Positions 46,108 through 54,756 of a stretch of 64,000 nt of DNA are shown here, in pieces. Both the position numbers and the translations under genes were made by a program. The notes beneath the pieces were generated by a model. It was not told where the DNA came from. It saw only the letters and a program-made list of their open reading frames with translations, and did not search any database. The stretch's first letter is position 1, and every line of letters starts with the position of its first letter. The DNA comes from Roseomonas haemaphysalidis (lineage in GTDB: Bacteria; Pseudomonadota; Alphaproteobacteria; Acetobacterales; Acetobacteraceae), in the NCBI RefSeq assembly GCF_017355405.1, contig NZ_CP061179.1:310001-374000 (forward strand), written 5' to 3'.

Positions 46108-46373
46108 GGCGGCAGGACCTGGACGGCGCCGTGCTGTGGATGCTGTCCGGCGCCCTGCTGCTGTTTGCCGCAGGCCTGCTGTTCGCCTTGTCCGCCTGGG
46201 ACCGGGCGGCCACCGACCGGGCCTATGTGGAAGCCGCGGCGCGGGCGGAGCACGCCGGCTCGCCCGCCCTGCGGGTCTGGGTGCCGCAACAGGATGCCAC
46301 GGCCACGGCGCGCCTGTGGCAGCAACAATGGATGCTGGACCAGCAGGGCGGCCAGCCGAAAGGCCGGCCGTGA
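46104..46373 (+). CDS. Small single-pass membrane protein (89 aa)
   Basis: Not recognised. One membrane helix (about 10-30, AVLWMLSGALLLFAAGLLFAL) with a short helical tail (AYVEAAARAEHAG, ATARLWQQQWMLDQQ). It overlaps the genes on both sides (ATGA before, GTGA after), so it is co-translated with them. Size and position suggest a small accessory subunit of the cluster's membrane complex. Confidence 0.62.
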   Translation: MRRQDLDGAVLWMLSGALLLFAAGLLFALSAWDRAATDRAYVEAAARAEHAGSPALRVWVPQQDATATARLWQQQWMLDQQGGQPKGRP

Positions 46374-46972
46374 TCGCCGCGCTCGCCCTGGTGCTGGGCC
46401 TGCTGCTGCTGGGCTACGGCATGCTGCGCACCCTGCGGGCGGGGCGGCGGAAGCTGGCGCGTGACGAGGCCACTTGCCTGCGCATCGCCGTGCCGCCGCG
46501 TCAGAACCACCCGGTGCTGACGTTGCGGCACGGTCGCGACGTGCTGTTCGGCCCGGTGCGGGCGCAGTGGAACGCGCCCGCCAGCACCGCCATGGCCTGC
46601 GGCAACGCCACCCGCGACCCTGCCCTGCCGGGCGGCGACGTGCCCGCCGGGCGCTACCGGGTGCTGGACGCCGCCGACCTGTCCGGCGCGGCGGAGCCAA
46701 TCCTCCGGGGACTGGGGCCGCTGGCGCTGATCCTGCGGCCGGACCATGGCGGGCGGGACATCCTACTGCATGGCACCCGGCGGCACGGGCCCGACTGCAA
46801 CGGCGTGGCCATCCTGAACCGCACGCTGGACGCTCTGCTGCAGCAGCTTGGCGACCCGCGCGGGTTGCGCGTGGAGATCGAGCGCCGGAACATCCGGCGC
46901 AACGGCTGGGGCGGCACCGGCCGCCCGCCCGGCACGGCGAACCGCCGGGCCGGCCAGACACGGAAAGGATGA
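46370..46972 (+). CDS. Membrane-anchored protein resembling a degenerate L,D-transpeptidase
   Basis: A 200-residue protein with an N-terminal anchor (MIAALALVLGLLLLGYGML) and a periplasmic or cytoplasmic domain. Its order of motifs recalls YkuD: GGDVPAGRYRV (like TPTGxFxI), ILLHGT with His134 and a following Cys143 in GPDCNGVAILN where transpeptidases have SHGCIRM. The loop is not canonical, so catalysis is uncertain and the assignment is my inference from layout. The GTG at 46370 overlaps the previous stop; the stop overlaps the DUF1176 gene. Confidence 0.55.
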   Translation: MIAALALVLGLLLLGYGMLRTLRAGRRKLARDEATCLRIAVPPRQNHPVLTLRHGRDVLFGPVRAQWNAPASTAMACGNATRDPALPGGDVPAGRYRVLDAADLSGAAEPILRGLGPLALILRPDHGGRDILLHGTRRHGPDCNGVAILNRTLDALLQQLGDPRGLRVEIERRNIRRNGWGGTGRPPGTANRRAGQTRKG

Positions 46973-48042
46973 CCCCTGGGATGTTGAAGCTTTGGCGGGG
47001 CGGAATGCCGCTGGCGGCCGCCCTGGCACTGGGCTGGGCGGGAGCCGCGGCGGCGGCGGAGCCGTCCTACGACACCTACGGCTCCTGGCTGATCGCCTGC
47101 GACAATGGCCTGACCTGCGAAGCCAAGGGCTTCGAGGACGGCGTGGCGGAACGGCCGGACCTGCGGCTGTCGCGGGCCGCCGGCCCCGACGCGGCCACCA
47201 CCGTGACGCTGACGGTGCCCTTCACGGCGGAGCGCGACGCGGTGCGCGTGGACGGGCGCCCGCTGAGCCTGGCCGCCCCGGCCTGGACCGTGAAGCAGGA
47301 AGACGGCCTCACCACCTTTGCCGCCGACCAGCCGGCGGCGGTCGCGGACATGCTGTCGCGCATCCGCGATGCGGCCACCCTGCAGGTCGGCACGGAGGAA
47401 GAAGGCGTGGTGCCGCTGGCCGGAATGATGGCCGCGCTGCTGCGGATGGATGAGCGCCAGGGGCGGCTGGATGGCGTAACCGCCCTGGTGCGCCGTGGCA
47501 CCGCGCCCGCCGCGCAGGTGCCCGCCGCGCCGACGCTGCCGGCGGTTCCGCGCTTCAGGCCCGCCACAGCGTTGAGCGAGGCACAGGGCAATGCCCTGAT
47601 CCGCCGCGCCAAGCTGGCCAGCGCCGCGCGCTTCAAGGCCGAGGAATGCGAGGAGAACGATGCGCAGGAGGCCGATGCCACCGGTGCCTTCGCGCTGGAT
47701 GAACGCAATGCACTGGTGATCCTGCCGTGCGGCATGGGCGCTTATCAGGGGTGGTCGCTGGTTTCCATCGTGCCGCGCACGGCGAACGGGGCACCCGTGC
47801 CTTTCCGGCCGGTCCTGCCGTTCCGGGGCAATACGCCGGAGAATTCCCTGACAGAGCCGTATTTCGATCCGGACACCGGCATCCTGGTGTTCAGTGCCAA
47901 GGGCCGGGGACTGGCGGATTGCGGCATCACGGCGGAATGGAGCTGGGACGGACGCCAGTTCCAGCTCAGGGGTGCCGCCTTCCAGGACGCCTGTGGCGGC
48001 AGCCAGCCCGGCGACTGGCCCACCCTGTACCGGTCACGGTGA
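46969..48042 (+). CDS. DUF1176 exported protein
   Basis: Periplasmic protein of 357 residues, last gene of the cluster. A signal peptide (LAAALALGWAGAAAAAEP) is followed by YGSWLIACDNGLTCEAKGF, the DUF1176 signature, and Cys-containing segments through to GRGLADCGITAEWSWDGRQF. The family function is unknown. The ATG at 46969 overlaps the preceding stop; an ATG at 46981 is an equally plausible start with better spacing to GGAAAGG. A strong hairpin follows the stop. Confidence 0.83.
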   Translation: MTPGMLKLWRGGMPLAAALALGWAGAAAAAEPSYDTYGSWLIACDNGLTCEAKGFEDGVAERPDLRLSRAAGPDAATTVTLTVPFTAERDAVRVDGRPLSLAAPAWTVKQEDGLTTFAADQPAAVADMLSRIRDAATLQVGTEEEGVVPLAGMMAALLRMDERQGRLDGVTALVRRGTAPAAQVPAAPTLPAVPRFRPATALSEAQGNALIRRAKLASAARFKAEECEENDAQEADATGAFALDERNALVILPCGMGAYQGWSLVSIVPRTANGAPVPFRPVLPFRGNTPENSLTEPYFDPDTGILVFSAKGRGLADCGITAEWSWDGRQFQLRGAAFQDACGGSQPGDWPTLYRSR

Positions 48043-48046
48043 CCCA

Positions 48047-48083
48047 GGGCCTTCGCGACCGGCAGCGGCCGGGCGCGAGGCCC
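48047..48083. terminator. Hairpin between convergent DUF1176 and SWIB genes
   Basis: GGGCCTTCGCG pairs with CGCGAGGCCC (one bulge), with an inner CCGGC-AGC-GGCCGG stem, five bases after the DUF1176 stop and 23 bases beyond the SWIB stop on the other strand. It lacks a U-tract but is placed as a two-way terminator. Confidence 0.42.
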
Positions 48084-48105
48084 CGGCGACTGCCTTCTGC
48101 CGGCG

Positions 48106-48522
48106 TTACTTCAGGTGCTGGGCGAGATGCTTGTTCATCTCGAACATCGTCACCTTGGACTTGCCGAACACCTTGCCCAGCTTGTCATCCGCCAGGATCT
48201 CGCGGCCATCCTTGGGGTTCTGCAGCTTGTGTTCCTTGATGTAGGCCCACACCTTGCTGACCGCCTCGCCCCGGGCGAGCTTGTCGGAGCCGACCACCGC
48301 CGCCAGATCCTCGGACGGCTGCAAGGGCTGCTGCAAGGCGTTGGGCTTGCGACCCTCGGCGGGTTGCGCGACCTTCTTGGCCTTTACCGGCTTGGCTTCG
48401 GCGGCACCATCCTTGGCCTTCGCCGGCTTGGCGGCGGCATCAGCCTTTTTCGCCTTCACCGGCTTCGCGGCGGCGTCGGAATCTTTCGGCTCAGACGTCT
48501 TAGAGGTCGTCTTGGTGGGCAT
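48106..48522 (-). CDS. SWIB/MDM2 domain protein with histone-H1-like tail
   Basis: A 138-residue protein. The first half is a Lys/Ala/Pro-rich H1-like repeat (KPVKAKKADAAAKPAKAKDG). The second half is a SWIB domain (LAAVVGSDKLARGEAVSKVW, IKEHKLQNPKDGREILADDKL, FEMNKHLAQHL). Similar proteins occur in Chlamydia and some alphaproteobacteria and are presumed chromatin-like or nucleoid-associated. The ATG at 48522 with AGGAG seven bases upstream is chosen over the GTG at 48528. No partner gene is adjacent. Confidence 0.88.
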   Translation of the reverse strand: MPTKTTSKTSEPKDSDAAAKPVKAKKADAAAKPAKAKDGAAEAKPVKAKKVAQPAEGRKPNALQQPLQPSEDLAAVVGSDKLARGEAVSKVWAYIKEHKLQNPKDGREILADDKLGKVFGKSKVTMFEMNKHLAQHLK

Positions 48523-48654
48523 GGCCACACTCCTGATCTGTCACCCGCGGCGCCTGCCGATAACATGTCGGCGCAGGCAGCAGCGTAACGACGCCAAGGC
48601 TAGGCAGTTTCCGCCGTTCGCAACAAGCAAAACCCACCGGCCCTGTTGCGCTCG

Positions 48655-49257
48655 TCACCGGTCCAGCCCGTCGCGCCATGCCAGGGCGCGCTGCTCCGGC
48701 GCCGCGTGGCCCGTGATGTCCGATACCACGGCCACGCAATCGGCCCCGGCCACGAGGCAACCGGGGGCACGCTCCAGCGTGATGCCGCCGATCGCCACCA
48801 GCGGCAGCGCGCCGATGCGGCGCTTCCATGCCCGCAGCCGGTCCAGCCCCTGCGGCGCCCAGGGCATCACCTTCAGCGTGGTGGGATACACCGGCCCCAG
48901 CGCCACGTAATCGGGCCCGGCCGCCAGCGCGGTGTCCAGCTCCGCCTCGGAATGCGTGCTGAGGCCGAGGCGGAGGCCGGCGGCGCGGATGGCCGCCAGG
49001 TCGGCGTCCCGCAGGTCCTCCTGCCCCAGGTGGACGGCATCCAGCTTCAGGTCGATGGCGACGCGCCAGAAATCGTTCAGCACCAGCAGGGCGCCGTGCG
49101 CGCGGCACAGCGCCGCCGCTTCCGCCGCCTGGCGGCGCAGCTCGGCGTCCGGCGCGTCCTTCAGGCGGAGCTGGATCAGCTTCGCCCCGGGCACGAGCCG
49201 CCGCACCCAGCCGAGGTCCGGCACCACGGGGTAGAAGCGGGACGGCAGGCGCATCAT
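48655..49257 (-). CDS. thiE: Thiamine phosphate synthase
   Basis: Couples HMP-pyrophosphate and thiazole phosphate to thiamine phosphate. The 200-residue TIM barrel has [44 protein letters not shown] and [12 protein letters not shown], the expected phosphate and pyrophosphate loops. The start overlaps the thiG stop (ATGA). It is the last gene of the riboswitch-controlled thiOSGE operon. Confidence 0.93.
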   Translation of the reverse strand: MMRLPSRFYPVVPDLGWVRRLVPGAKLIQLRLKDAPDAELRRQAAEAAALCRAHGALLVLNDFWRVAIDLKLDAVHLGQEDLRDADLAAIRAAGLRLGLSTHSEAELDTALAAGPDYVALGPVYPTTLKVMPWAPQGLDRLRAWKRRIGALPLVAIGGITLERAPGCLVAGADCVAVVSDITGHAAPEQRALAWRDGLDR

Positions 49258-50036
49258 GCGAACACCGCCGCGCCCACCACGGGCGTGGAAGGCGAGGCCA
49301 TGTCGCGCGCCTCCATCGGGTCAGCCTCAAAGGCCAGGCGGCCGGACCGCACCGCCAGCGCCATGGCACGGGCCATGGCCACGGGGTCGCCGGCGCGGGC
49401 CACGGCGGTGTTCAGCAACACGCCATCGAAGCCCAGTTCCATGGCCGCCGCCGCGTGGGACGGCAGGCCGATGCCGGCGTCGACGATCAGCGGCACATCG
49501 GGAAAATGCGCGCGCAGGCTGCGCAGCCCGTAGGGGTTGTTGAGGCCGCGGCCGGAGCCGATGGGCGCCCCCCAGGGCATCAGCACCTCGCAGCCGGCAT
49601 CCAGCAGCCGGCCGGCCACCACCAAGTCCTCCGTGGTGTAGGGAAACACCTGGAAGCCATCGCGCGACAGGATGCGCGCGGCTTCCACCAGCCCGAAGAC
49701 GTCGGGTTGCAGGGTGTCGTCCTCGCCGATCACCTCCAGCTTGATCCAGGGCGTGCCGAACACCTCGCGCGCCATCTGCGCGGTCAGCACCGCCTCCTTC
49801 ACGGAATGGCAGCCGGCGGTGTTGGGCAGCACGCGCGGCCCGAGGCCGCCGACCAAATCCCAGAATCGCTGGCCGGCGCCCGCGCCCTCCTCGCCCGCCG
49901 CGCCTTCCCGGCGCAGCGACACGGTGACCACGCCGGCCTCCGCCGCCCGGATGGCCTCCGCCATCACCGCGGGCGAAGGATACAGCGCGGTGCCCAGCAA
50001 CAGCCGCGAGGACAGGTCGGTCCCATATGCCCGCAT
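49254..50036 (-). CDS. thiG: Thiazole synthase
   Basis: Builds the thiazole ring from deoxyxylulose phosphate, dehydroglycine and ThiS-thiocarboxylate (260 residues). The Schiff-base Lys99 is in [56 protein letters not shown] and [18 protein letters not shown] complete the barrel. It lies three bases after thiS and overlaps thiE. Confidence 0.95.
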   Translation of the reverse strand: MRAYGTDLSSRLLLGTALYPSPAVMAEAIRAAEAGVVTVSLRREGAAGEEGAGAGQRFWDLVGGLGPRVLPNTAGCHSVKEAVLTAQMAREVFGTPWIKLEVIGEDDTLQPDVFGLVEAARILSRDGFQVFPYTTEDLVVAGRLLDAGCEVLMPWGAPIGSGRGLNNPYGLRSLRAHFPDVPLIVDAGIGLPSHAAAAMELGFDGVLLNTAVARAGDPVAMARAMALAVRSGRLAFEADPMEARDMASPSTPVVGAAVFA

Positions 50037-50039
50037 GGT

Positions 50040-50237
50040 TCAGCCCCCCTGCATGGGGCCGAGGATCTCGACCACGTCGCCCTCGGCAAGCCGGCATTCG
50101 GCGCGGCGCGCGGCGGGCACGAACTCGCTGCGCAGCGCGGTGGCCACGCGCGGGCCGGTGTAGCCCAGCTCCTCCAGCACCTCGGCCAGGGTTGCCGCCG
50201 CCACGCTGCGGGGCTTGCCGTTGACGATGATATTCAT
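50040..50237 (-). CDS. thiS: Sulfur carrier protein ThiS
   Basis: Ubiquitin-like sulfur carrier of 65 residues (MNIIVNGKPRSV, VATALRSEFVPAARR) ending in the required Gly-Gly, which is adenylated and thiocarboxylated before sulfur transfer to ThiG. The start overlaps the thiO stop (ATGA). A dedicated ThiF is not in the window. Confidence 0.95.
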   Translation of the reverse strand: MNIIVNGKPRSVAAATLAEVLEELGYTGPRVATALRSEFVPAARRAECRLAEGDVVEILGPMQGG

Positions 50238-51241
50238 GCCGCTTCTCCTGGCAGGCCGGGGGTTGAGATGCCGAACACCGCCGCGGCGACCTGTTCGGCG
50301 AGCGAAGGCGAAAGCAGGAAGCCGTGCCTGAACATGCCGTTGACGCGCAGCACGCGGCCGTCACGGCGCAGCGCGGGCATGTTGTCGGGAAAGGCGGGGC
50401 GGATGTTGCTGGCGGCTTCCAGGATCTCGGCCTCGCCGAAGGCGGGGTGCAGCGCATAGGCGCCGTTCAGCAGCTCCATGGCGGATCGCGCGGTGATAGC
50501 GTGGCGCCCGGCACTCTCGATCATCGTGGCGCCCACCATGAACAGCCCTTCGCCGCGCGGTACGACGTAGAGCGGGATGCGCGGGTGCAGCAGCCGCACG
50601 GGGCGCGACAGCGACAGGCCGGTGCAGCGCAGCAGCAGCATCTCGCCACGCACGCCGCGCAGGTCGGGCAGCGCCGCCGCCGCAGCATGGCCGCGGCAGT
50701 CCACCACATGGTCGAAGCCGGCGGCATCGGCTTCCCTGAAGTCGCCTTCCCGGAACACCGCGCCACGGCCTTCCAGCGCCCCGGCCAGCGACAGCAGCGC
50801 CGCGCGCGGGTCCAGGTGCGCCTCTTCCGGAAAGAACAGCCCGTCGGCGAAGCGGCCTTCCAGCTCGGGTTCCAGCGCGGCGATGGCGGCAGCGTCGCAG
50901 CGGCGGTGGCCTGTGGTGCGGCGCGCGAAGCGGTCCAGCTCCCCCCGGTCCCGCCGCGCGGCCAGCAGCAGGCTGCCGCGGCGCAGCGTGCCCGGCACCC
51001 GCGCCGCCCACCAGCCGATGGCGGCGGCACCCGGCGCCACCAGCGCCGGCGGGGCATCGGCGGCCTCGCACCACGGCGCCAGCATGCCGCCCGCCACGTG
51101 GGAGGCCCGGCTGGCCGGTTCCGGGCGGTGCAGCACCGTGACGGCCGCGCCGCGCTCGGCCAGCACGGTGGCCACCGCCAGCCCGGCGACGCCGGCGCCG
51201 ATCACCAGAACCCGGGGGGCGGTATCCGCTGTCTCAGGCAT
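50234..51241 (-). CDS. thiO: Glycine oxidase ThiO
   Basis: FAD-dependent oxidase (335 residues) that turns glycine into the iminoglycine used by ThiG under oxygen. The dinucleotide motif VLVIGAGVAGLAVATVLAERG is at the N-terminus; AGGMLAPWCEA, HLDPRAALLSLAGAL and MFRHGFLLSPSLAEQVAA are DAO/ThiO landmarks. The ATG at 51241 with AAGGGAG is preferred to upstream alternatives. ThiO rather than ThiH indicates aerobic thiazole synthesis. Confidence 0.9.
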   Translation of the reverse strand: MPETADTAPRVLVIGAGVAGLAVATVLAERGAAVTVLHRPEPASRASHVAGGMLAPWCEAADAPPALVAPGAAAIGWWAARVPGTLRRGSLLLAARRDRGELDRFARRTTGHRRCDAAAIAALEPELEGRFADGLFFPEEAHLDPRAALLSLAGALEGRGAVFREGDFREADAAGFDHVVDCRGHAAAAALPDLRGVRGEMLLLRCTGLSLSRPVRLLHPRIPLYVVPRGEGLFMVGATMIESAGRHAITARSAMELLNGAYALHPAFGEAEILEAASNIRPAFPDNMPALRRDGRVLRVNGMFRHGFLLSPSLAEQVAAAVFGISTPGLPGEAA

Positions 51242-51315
51242 GGCCAGGGCTCCCTTGCGCTGGGCCATGCGGAATCGGGGGGAAAGAGAGCGGGCCTGGT
51301 GGCAGGCCGTTGTTT

Positions 51316-51402
51316 TCCATCCCTCCGCCGGCATGACCCGGATCAGGTTCGATGGGTTCGGCCTTGCCGTCTCAGCCCCCCGCGCGGAGGCACCCCAGGA
51401 AC
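51316..51402 (-). ncRNA. TPP riboswitch (THI element)
   Basis: Read on the minus strand, the leader of thiO has the THI-box signature in order: GGGGTGC, CTGAGA, ACCC, GAACCTGATC, CGGGTCATGCCGGCG and GAGGGA. Thiamine pyrophosphate binding should close expression of thiOSGE, most likely by hiding the thiO ribosome site or terminating early. It ends about 75 bases before the thiO start. Confidence 0.93.
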
Positions 51403-51412
51403 AACACCCCCA

Positions 51413-51441
51413 AGGTTAGCCGCTTCCGCCCGCCGCGCCAA
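51413..51441 (-). promoter_or_regulatory. Promoter of the thi operon
   Basis: On the minus strand TTGGCG (51436-51441) and TAACCT (51413-51418) are separated by 17 bases, just upstream of the riboswitch. This places transcription start near 51405, right where the aptamer begins. It lies only 12 bases from the stop of the upstream epoxide hydrolase gene, so read-through from there is also possible. Confidence 0.55.
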
Positions 51442-51452
51442 ATCCGGGGCGA

Positions 51453-52589
51453 TCAGCCCACCCGCGCCCAGGCCCGCAGGTCCTCCACAAACAGCTCCGG
51501 CTCCTCCAGCGCCGCGAAGTGGCCGCCACGGGGCATGTCGGTCCAGCGGCTGACGGCGTAGCCCCGTTCCACCCAGCTTCGCGGCGGCATGGGGTTGCGC
51601 GGGTCCGGATAGCGGGCGATGGCGGTGGGCACCTCCACGCGGCGCCCGGGCGGCACCTTGCGGACCTCCTCCGCCTGCGCGCCGGCGTAGTACCAGGCGG
51701 CGGTGGTGAAGGCATCGTTCATCACGTAGATCATGATGTTGGTCAGCAGCCGGTCCATGCCGAACACGTCCTGCACGGGTCGTCCCCGCAGGTCGGCCCA
51801 GTCGTGGAACCGCTCCACGATCCAGGCCGCCTGGGCCAGGGGGTTGTCCTGCATCGCATAGGCCAGCGACTGCGGCTTGGTGCCCTGCAGCCGGGCATAG
51901 GCGCCGAGCCGCTGCTGGCAATCCTCGATGGCCGCCATCCAGGCCTGTTCCTCCGGCATCTGCGGCGTGGTGTCGGGCTGGGTCAGCAGGTAGTTGAGGT
52001 GGATCGCCTCCACCGCCCCGGCATGGTCCAGCGCCAGCCAAGCGGACACGCCCGCGCCCCAGTCGCCGCCCTGCGCCCGGAAGCGCGGGTAGCCCAGGCC
52101 GCGCATCAGCGCCGCGAACAGCCGCGCGGTGGTGCGGGGGCCGATCGGCGCCGCCGGCTTGCCGGAAAAGCCGAAGCCCGGCAGCGAGGGGATCACCAGA
52201 TCGAAGGCATCCTCCGCCCGGCCGCCGTGCCGCGACGGAAAGGCCAGCGGCCCGATCACGTCCTGGAATTCCAGCACCGAGCCCGGCCAGCCATGCGTCA
52301 GCAACAGCGGCCGCCGCCCGCCGGCCTCGCCCACCACGTGGATGGCGTGGATCTCCATGTCCTCCACCCGGGCCATGAGCTGCGGGTGGCGGTTCAGCTC
52401 CGCGGCAGCGGCCGCGGCGTCGTAGCCATCGATCCAGCGATCGCGCAGCATGGCCAGGAAGTCCGGGTCGCAACCGTAGCGCCAGCCGGCTCCGACGGGT
52501 GCGCGGGGCAGCGGGGTGGCCTGCAGCCGCTCGCGCAGCCGGGCCAGGGCGGGCTCCGACCAGCGGACCTCGAAGGGGCGTGTTTCCAT
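51453..52589 (-). CDS. Epoxide hydrolase, microsomal type
   Basis: Alpha/beta-hydrolase (378 residues) that opens epoxides to diols. The N-terminal epoxide-hydrolase domain (PFEVRWSEPALARLRERLQATPLP...AELNRHPQ) precedes the catalytic fold: oxyanion HGWPGS, nucleophile Asp176 in QGGDWGAGVSAW and His357 in MPRGGHFAALEEPE. Lid tyrosines are in the FTTAAWYYAGA region. It diverges from the ClC gene. The physiological substrate is unknown; juvenile-hormone-like and styrene-type epoxides are typical of the family. Confidence 0.9.
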   Translation of the reverse strand: METRPFEVRWSEPALARLRERLQATPLPRAPVGAGWRYGCDPDFLAMLRDRWIDGYDAAAAAAELNRHPQLMARVEDMEIHAIHVVGEAGGRRPLLLTHGWPGSVLEFQDVIGPLAFPSRHGGRAEDAFDLVIPSLPGFGFSGKPAAPIGPRTTARLFAALMRGLGYPRFRAQGGDWGAGVSAWLALDHAGAVEAIHLNYLLTQPDTTPQMPEEQAWMAAIEDCQQRLGAYARLQGTKPQSLAYAMQDNPLAQAAWIVERFHDWADLRGRPVQDVFGMDRLLTNIMIYVMNDAFTTAAWYYAGAQAEEVRKVPPGRRVEVPTAIARYPDPRNPMPPRSWVERGYAVSRWTDMPRGGHFAALEEPELFVEDLRAWARVG

Positions 52590-52763
52590 GGTGGTTCCTT
52601 TCGCTTTGGCTGCTGCTGCAACGCTCGTGGCGGGCCGGATTTGCTTGGCGCCGGTGCGGACCGGCTGGCGCGGCGTCTGGCTGCCATGGCTTTACTTCGC
52701 GGCCCGGCGCGTGCAGGGCTCAGCTTCCGCAAGCCGCTTTCAGACACGGACCCCGCATTGCCC

Positions 52764-54092
52764 ATGCTGCCTGCCCTGACCCCCCGACGCCGCCGCCGCC
52801 TGCGCATCGTGTCCCGCAAGGGCGGGCGCCTCGCGCTGTTTGTCGCCGGGGGGCTGGTGGTGGGTGCTGCGGCGGTGGGCATCGCGCAGCTGGCGGACCA
52901 TGCCAGCGCGCTGTTCGCCGCCACCACGGCGGGGCGCCCCTGGCTGGCCCTGCTGCTGACGCCGCTGGCCTTTCTCGCCTCCGCCTTTATCGCCCGGCGC
53001 TGGTTTCCCAACTCGGGCGGCAGCGGCATCCCGCAGGCCATCGCGGCGCGGCGGCTGCACGGGCTGGCGGCGCGGGAGCGGCTGGTGTCGCTGCGCATCG
53101 CGGTGGGCAAGACCCTGCTGCTGGCGGTCGGGCTGCTGGGCGGCGCTTCCATCGGCCGCGAAGGGCCGACGGTGCAGGTCGGCGCCTCCATCATGTTCGC
53201 GGTGGGGCGGCTGTCGCCCCGCCGCCAGCCGGGGCTGATCATGGCCGGCGCGGGCGCGGGCGTGGCGGCGGCCTTCAACACGCCGCTGGCCGGCATCGTC
53301 TTCGCGATCGAGGAAATGGGGCGCTCCTTCGACGAGCGCACCAACGGCATCGTCATCAGCACCGTGATCGCGGCGGGCCTGACCTCGCTCGCCATCCAGG
53401 GGGACTACACCTATTTCGGCACCACCGGCGCGGCGCTGGGCGGGTCGTGGCAGGGGTGGCTCGCCGTGCCGCTGCTGGGCATCGCGGGCGGGCTGCTGGG
53501 CGGCGGCTTCAGCCGGCTGCTGGTGCTCTTCGCCGGCGGGCTGCCGGGCCGGGCGGGAGCGGCGCTGAAGCGGCACCCGCTGGTGGTCGCCACGGTGTGC
53601 GGGCTGCTGGTGGCGCTGTGCGGGCTGGCGTCCGGCGGGGCGGTGTTCGGCACGGGCTATGCCCAGGCGCAGGCCCTGGTGCAGGGCGACGGCGAGGTGT
53701 CCGCCGGCTTCGGCGTGCTGAAGCTGCTGGCCACGCTGCTGTCCTCCGTCAGCGGCATCCCGGGCGGCATCTTCGCGCCGTCGCTGTCCGTGGGCGCGGG
53801 GCTCGGGTCCAACATGGCGGCGCTGTTGCCCGGCGCGCCGGCGCAGGCCCTGATCGTGCTCGGCATGGTGGCGTATTTTTCCGGCGTGGTGCAGGCGCCC
53901 ATCACCGCCTTCGTGATCGTGGAGGAAATGACCGGCGACCACCACCTGGTGGTGCCGCTGATGCTCGCCTCGCTGATCGGCTTCGCCGCCTCGCGCCTGG
54001 TGTGCCGCGAGGGGGTGTACCATGCCCTGGCCCGCAACTTCGTGGCGGCGGAGGCGGCGCGCAGCCTGCCGCCCCCGCGCGGCGGCGCCTGA
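52764..54092 (+). CDS. ClC-type chloride/proton antiporter
   Basis: Inner-membrane ClC protein (442 residues) without CBS domains. Selectivity motifs are SGGSGIPQ (about 83-90), GREGPTVQ with gating Glu133, and GIPGGIFAPSLSVG. AAFNTPLAGIVFAIEEMG keeps the internal proton-path Glu (Glu184), so it should act as a 2Cl/H antiporter rather than a channel. The ATG at 52764 is chosen, with an upstream ATG at 52686 possible. It converges four bases from the TrkA gene, giving an ion-homeostasis group. Confidence 0.9.
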   Translation: MLPALTPRRRRRLRIVSRKGGRLALFVAGGLVVGAAAVGIAQLADHASALFAATTAGRPWLALLLTPLAFLASAFIARRWFPNSGGSGIPQAIAARRLHGLAARERLVSLRIAVGKTLLLAVGLLGGASIGREGPTVQVGASIMFAVGRLSPRRQPGLIMAGAGAGVAAAFNTPLAGIVFAIEEMGRSFDERTNGIVISTVIAAGLTSLAIQGDYTYFGTTGAALGGSWQGWLAVPLLGIAGGLLGGGFSRLLVLFAGGLPGRAGAALKRHPLVVATVCGLLVALCGLASGGAVFGTGYAQAQALVQGDGEVSAGFGVLKLLATLLSSVSGIPGGIFAPSLSVGAGLGSNMAALLPGAPAQALIVLGMVAYFSGVVQAPITAFVIVEEMTGDHHLVVPLMLASLIGFAASRLVCREGVYHALARNFVAAEAARSLPPPRGGA

Positions 54093-54095
54093 CCG

Positions 54096-54746
54096 TCAGG
54101 TGCGGGCCGCGAAGGCCTCCACCCTGGCGGTGGGGCCGGCGACGATCAGCAGGTCGCCTTCGCGGATCAGGGTTTCCGGCAGGCCGGGCTCGAACCCGCC
54201 GCGCAGCCGCTTGATGCCCACCACCGTGACGCCCTGCTCGCTGCGCCAGCCGCACTGCGCCAGGGTGCGGCCCACGGCGCCGCGCGGCGCGCAGGTCTTG
54301 ACGATGGCATAGCCGTCTTCCAGCTCGATGAAGTCGATCATCTTGCCAGTGACCAGATGCGCCACCCGCTCGCCCATGGTGGCCTCGGGGTAGATCACGT
54401 GGTGCGCGCCGGTGCGCTCCAGGATGCGGCCGTGCTTGCTGCCCAGCGCCTTGGCCCAAATGTCGGGCACGCCAAGCTCGTCCAGCGCCAGTACGGTCAG
54501 CACGCTGGCCTCGATATCCGTGCCGATCCCGACGATGGCGTGGCGGAAGTCATGCACGCCGAGCGAGCGCAGCGTGTCCCCGTTGGTGGCGTCCGCCTGC
54601 ACCACGTGGGTCAGCCGGTCGGCCCATTGCTGCACCAGCTCGGCGCTTTCGTCGATGCCGAGCACGTCGTGCCCGAGGCGCAACAGCGATTCCGCGACGG
54701 CGCCGCCGAAGCGGCCGAGGCCTATCACGGCGATGCCGTCGGTCAT
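54096..54746 (-). CDS. TrkA/KtrA-type potassium channel regulator
   Basis: Cytoplasmic RCK protein (216 residues). The N-terminal Rossmann RCK domain starts IAVIGLGRFGGAVAESLLRLGHDV, followed by VVQADATNGDTLRSLGV; the C-terminal RCK_C domain has RTLAQCGWRSEQGVTVVGIKR and LIVAGPTARVEAF. It gates the partner transporter in response to nucleotide. The ATG at 54746, ten bases after the transporter stop, is preferred to a TTG at 54764. Confidence 0.9.
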   Translation of the reverse strand: MTDGIAVIGLGRFGGAVAESLLRLGHDVLGIDESAELVQQWADRLTHVVQADATNGDTLRSLGVHDFRHAIVGIGTDIEASVLTVLALDELGVPDIWAKALGSKHGRILERTGAHHVIYPEATMGERVAHLVTGKMIDFIELEDGYAIVKTCAPRGAVGRTLAQCGWRSEQGVTVVGIKRLRGGFEPGLPETLIREGDLLIVAGPTARVEAFAART

Positions 54747-54756
54747 GCCAGAGCTT

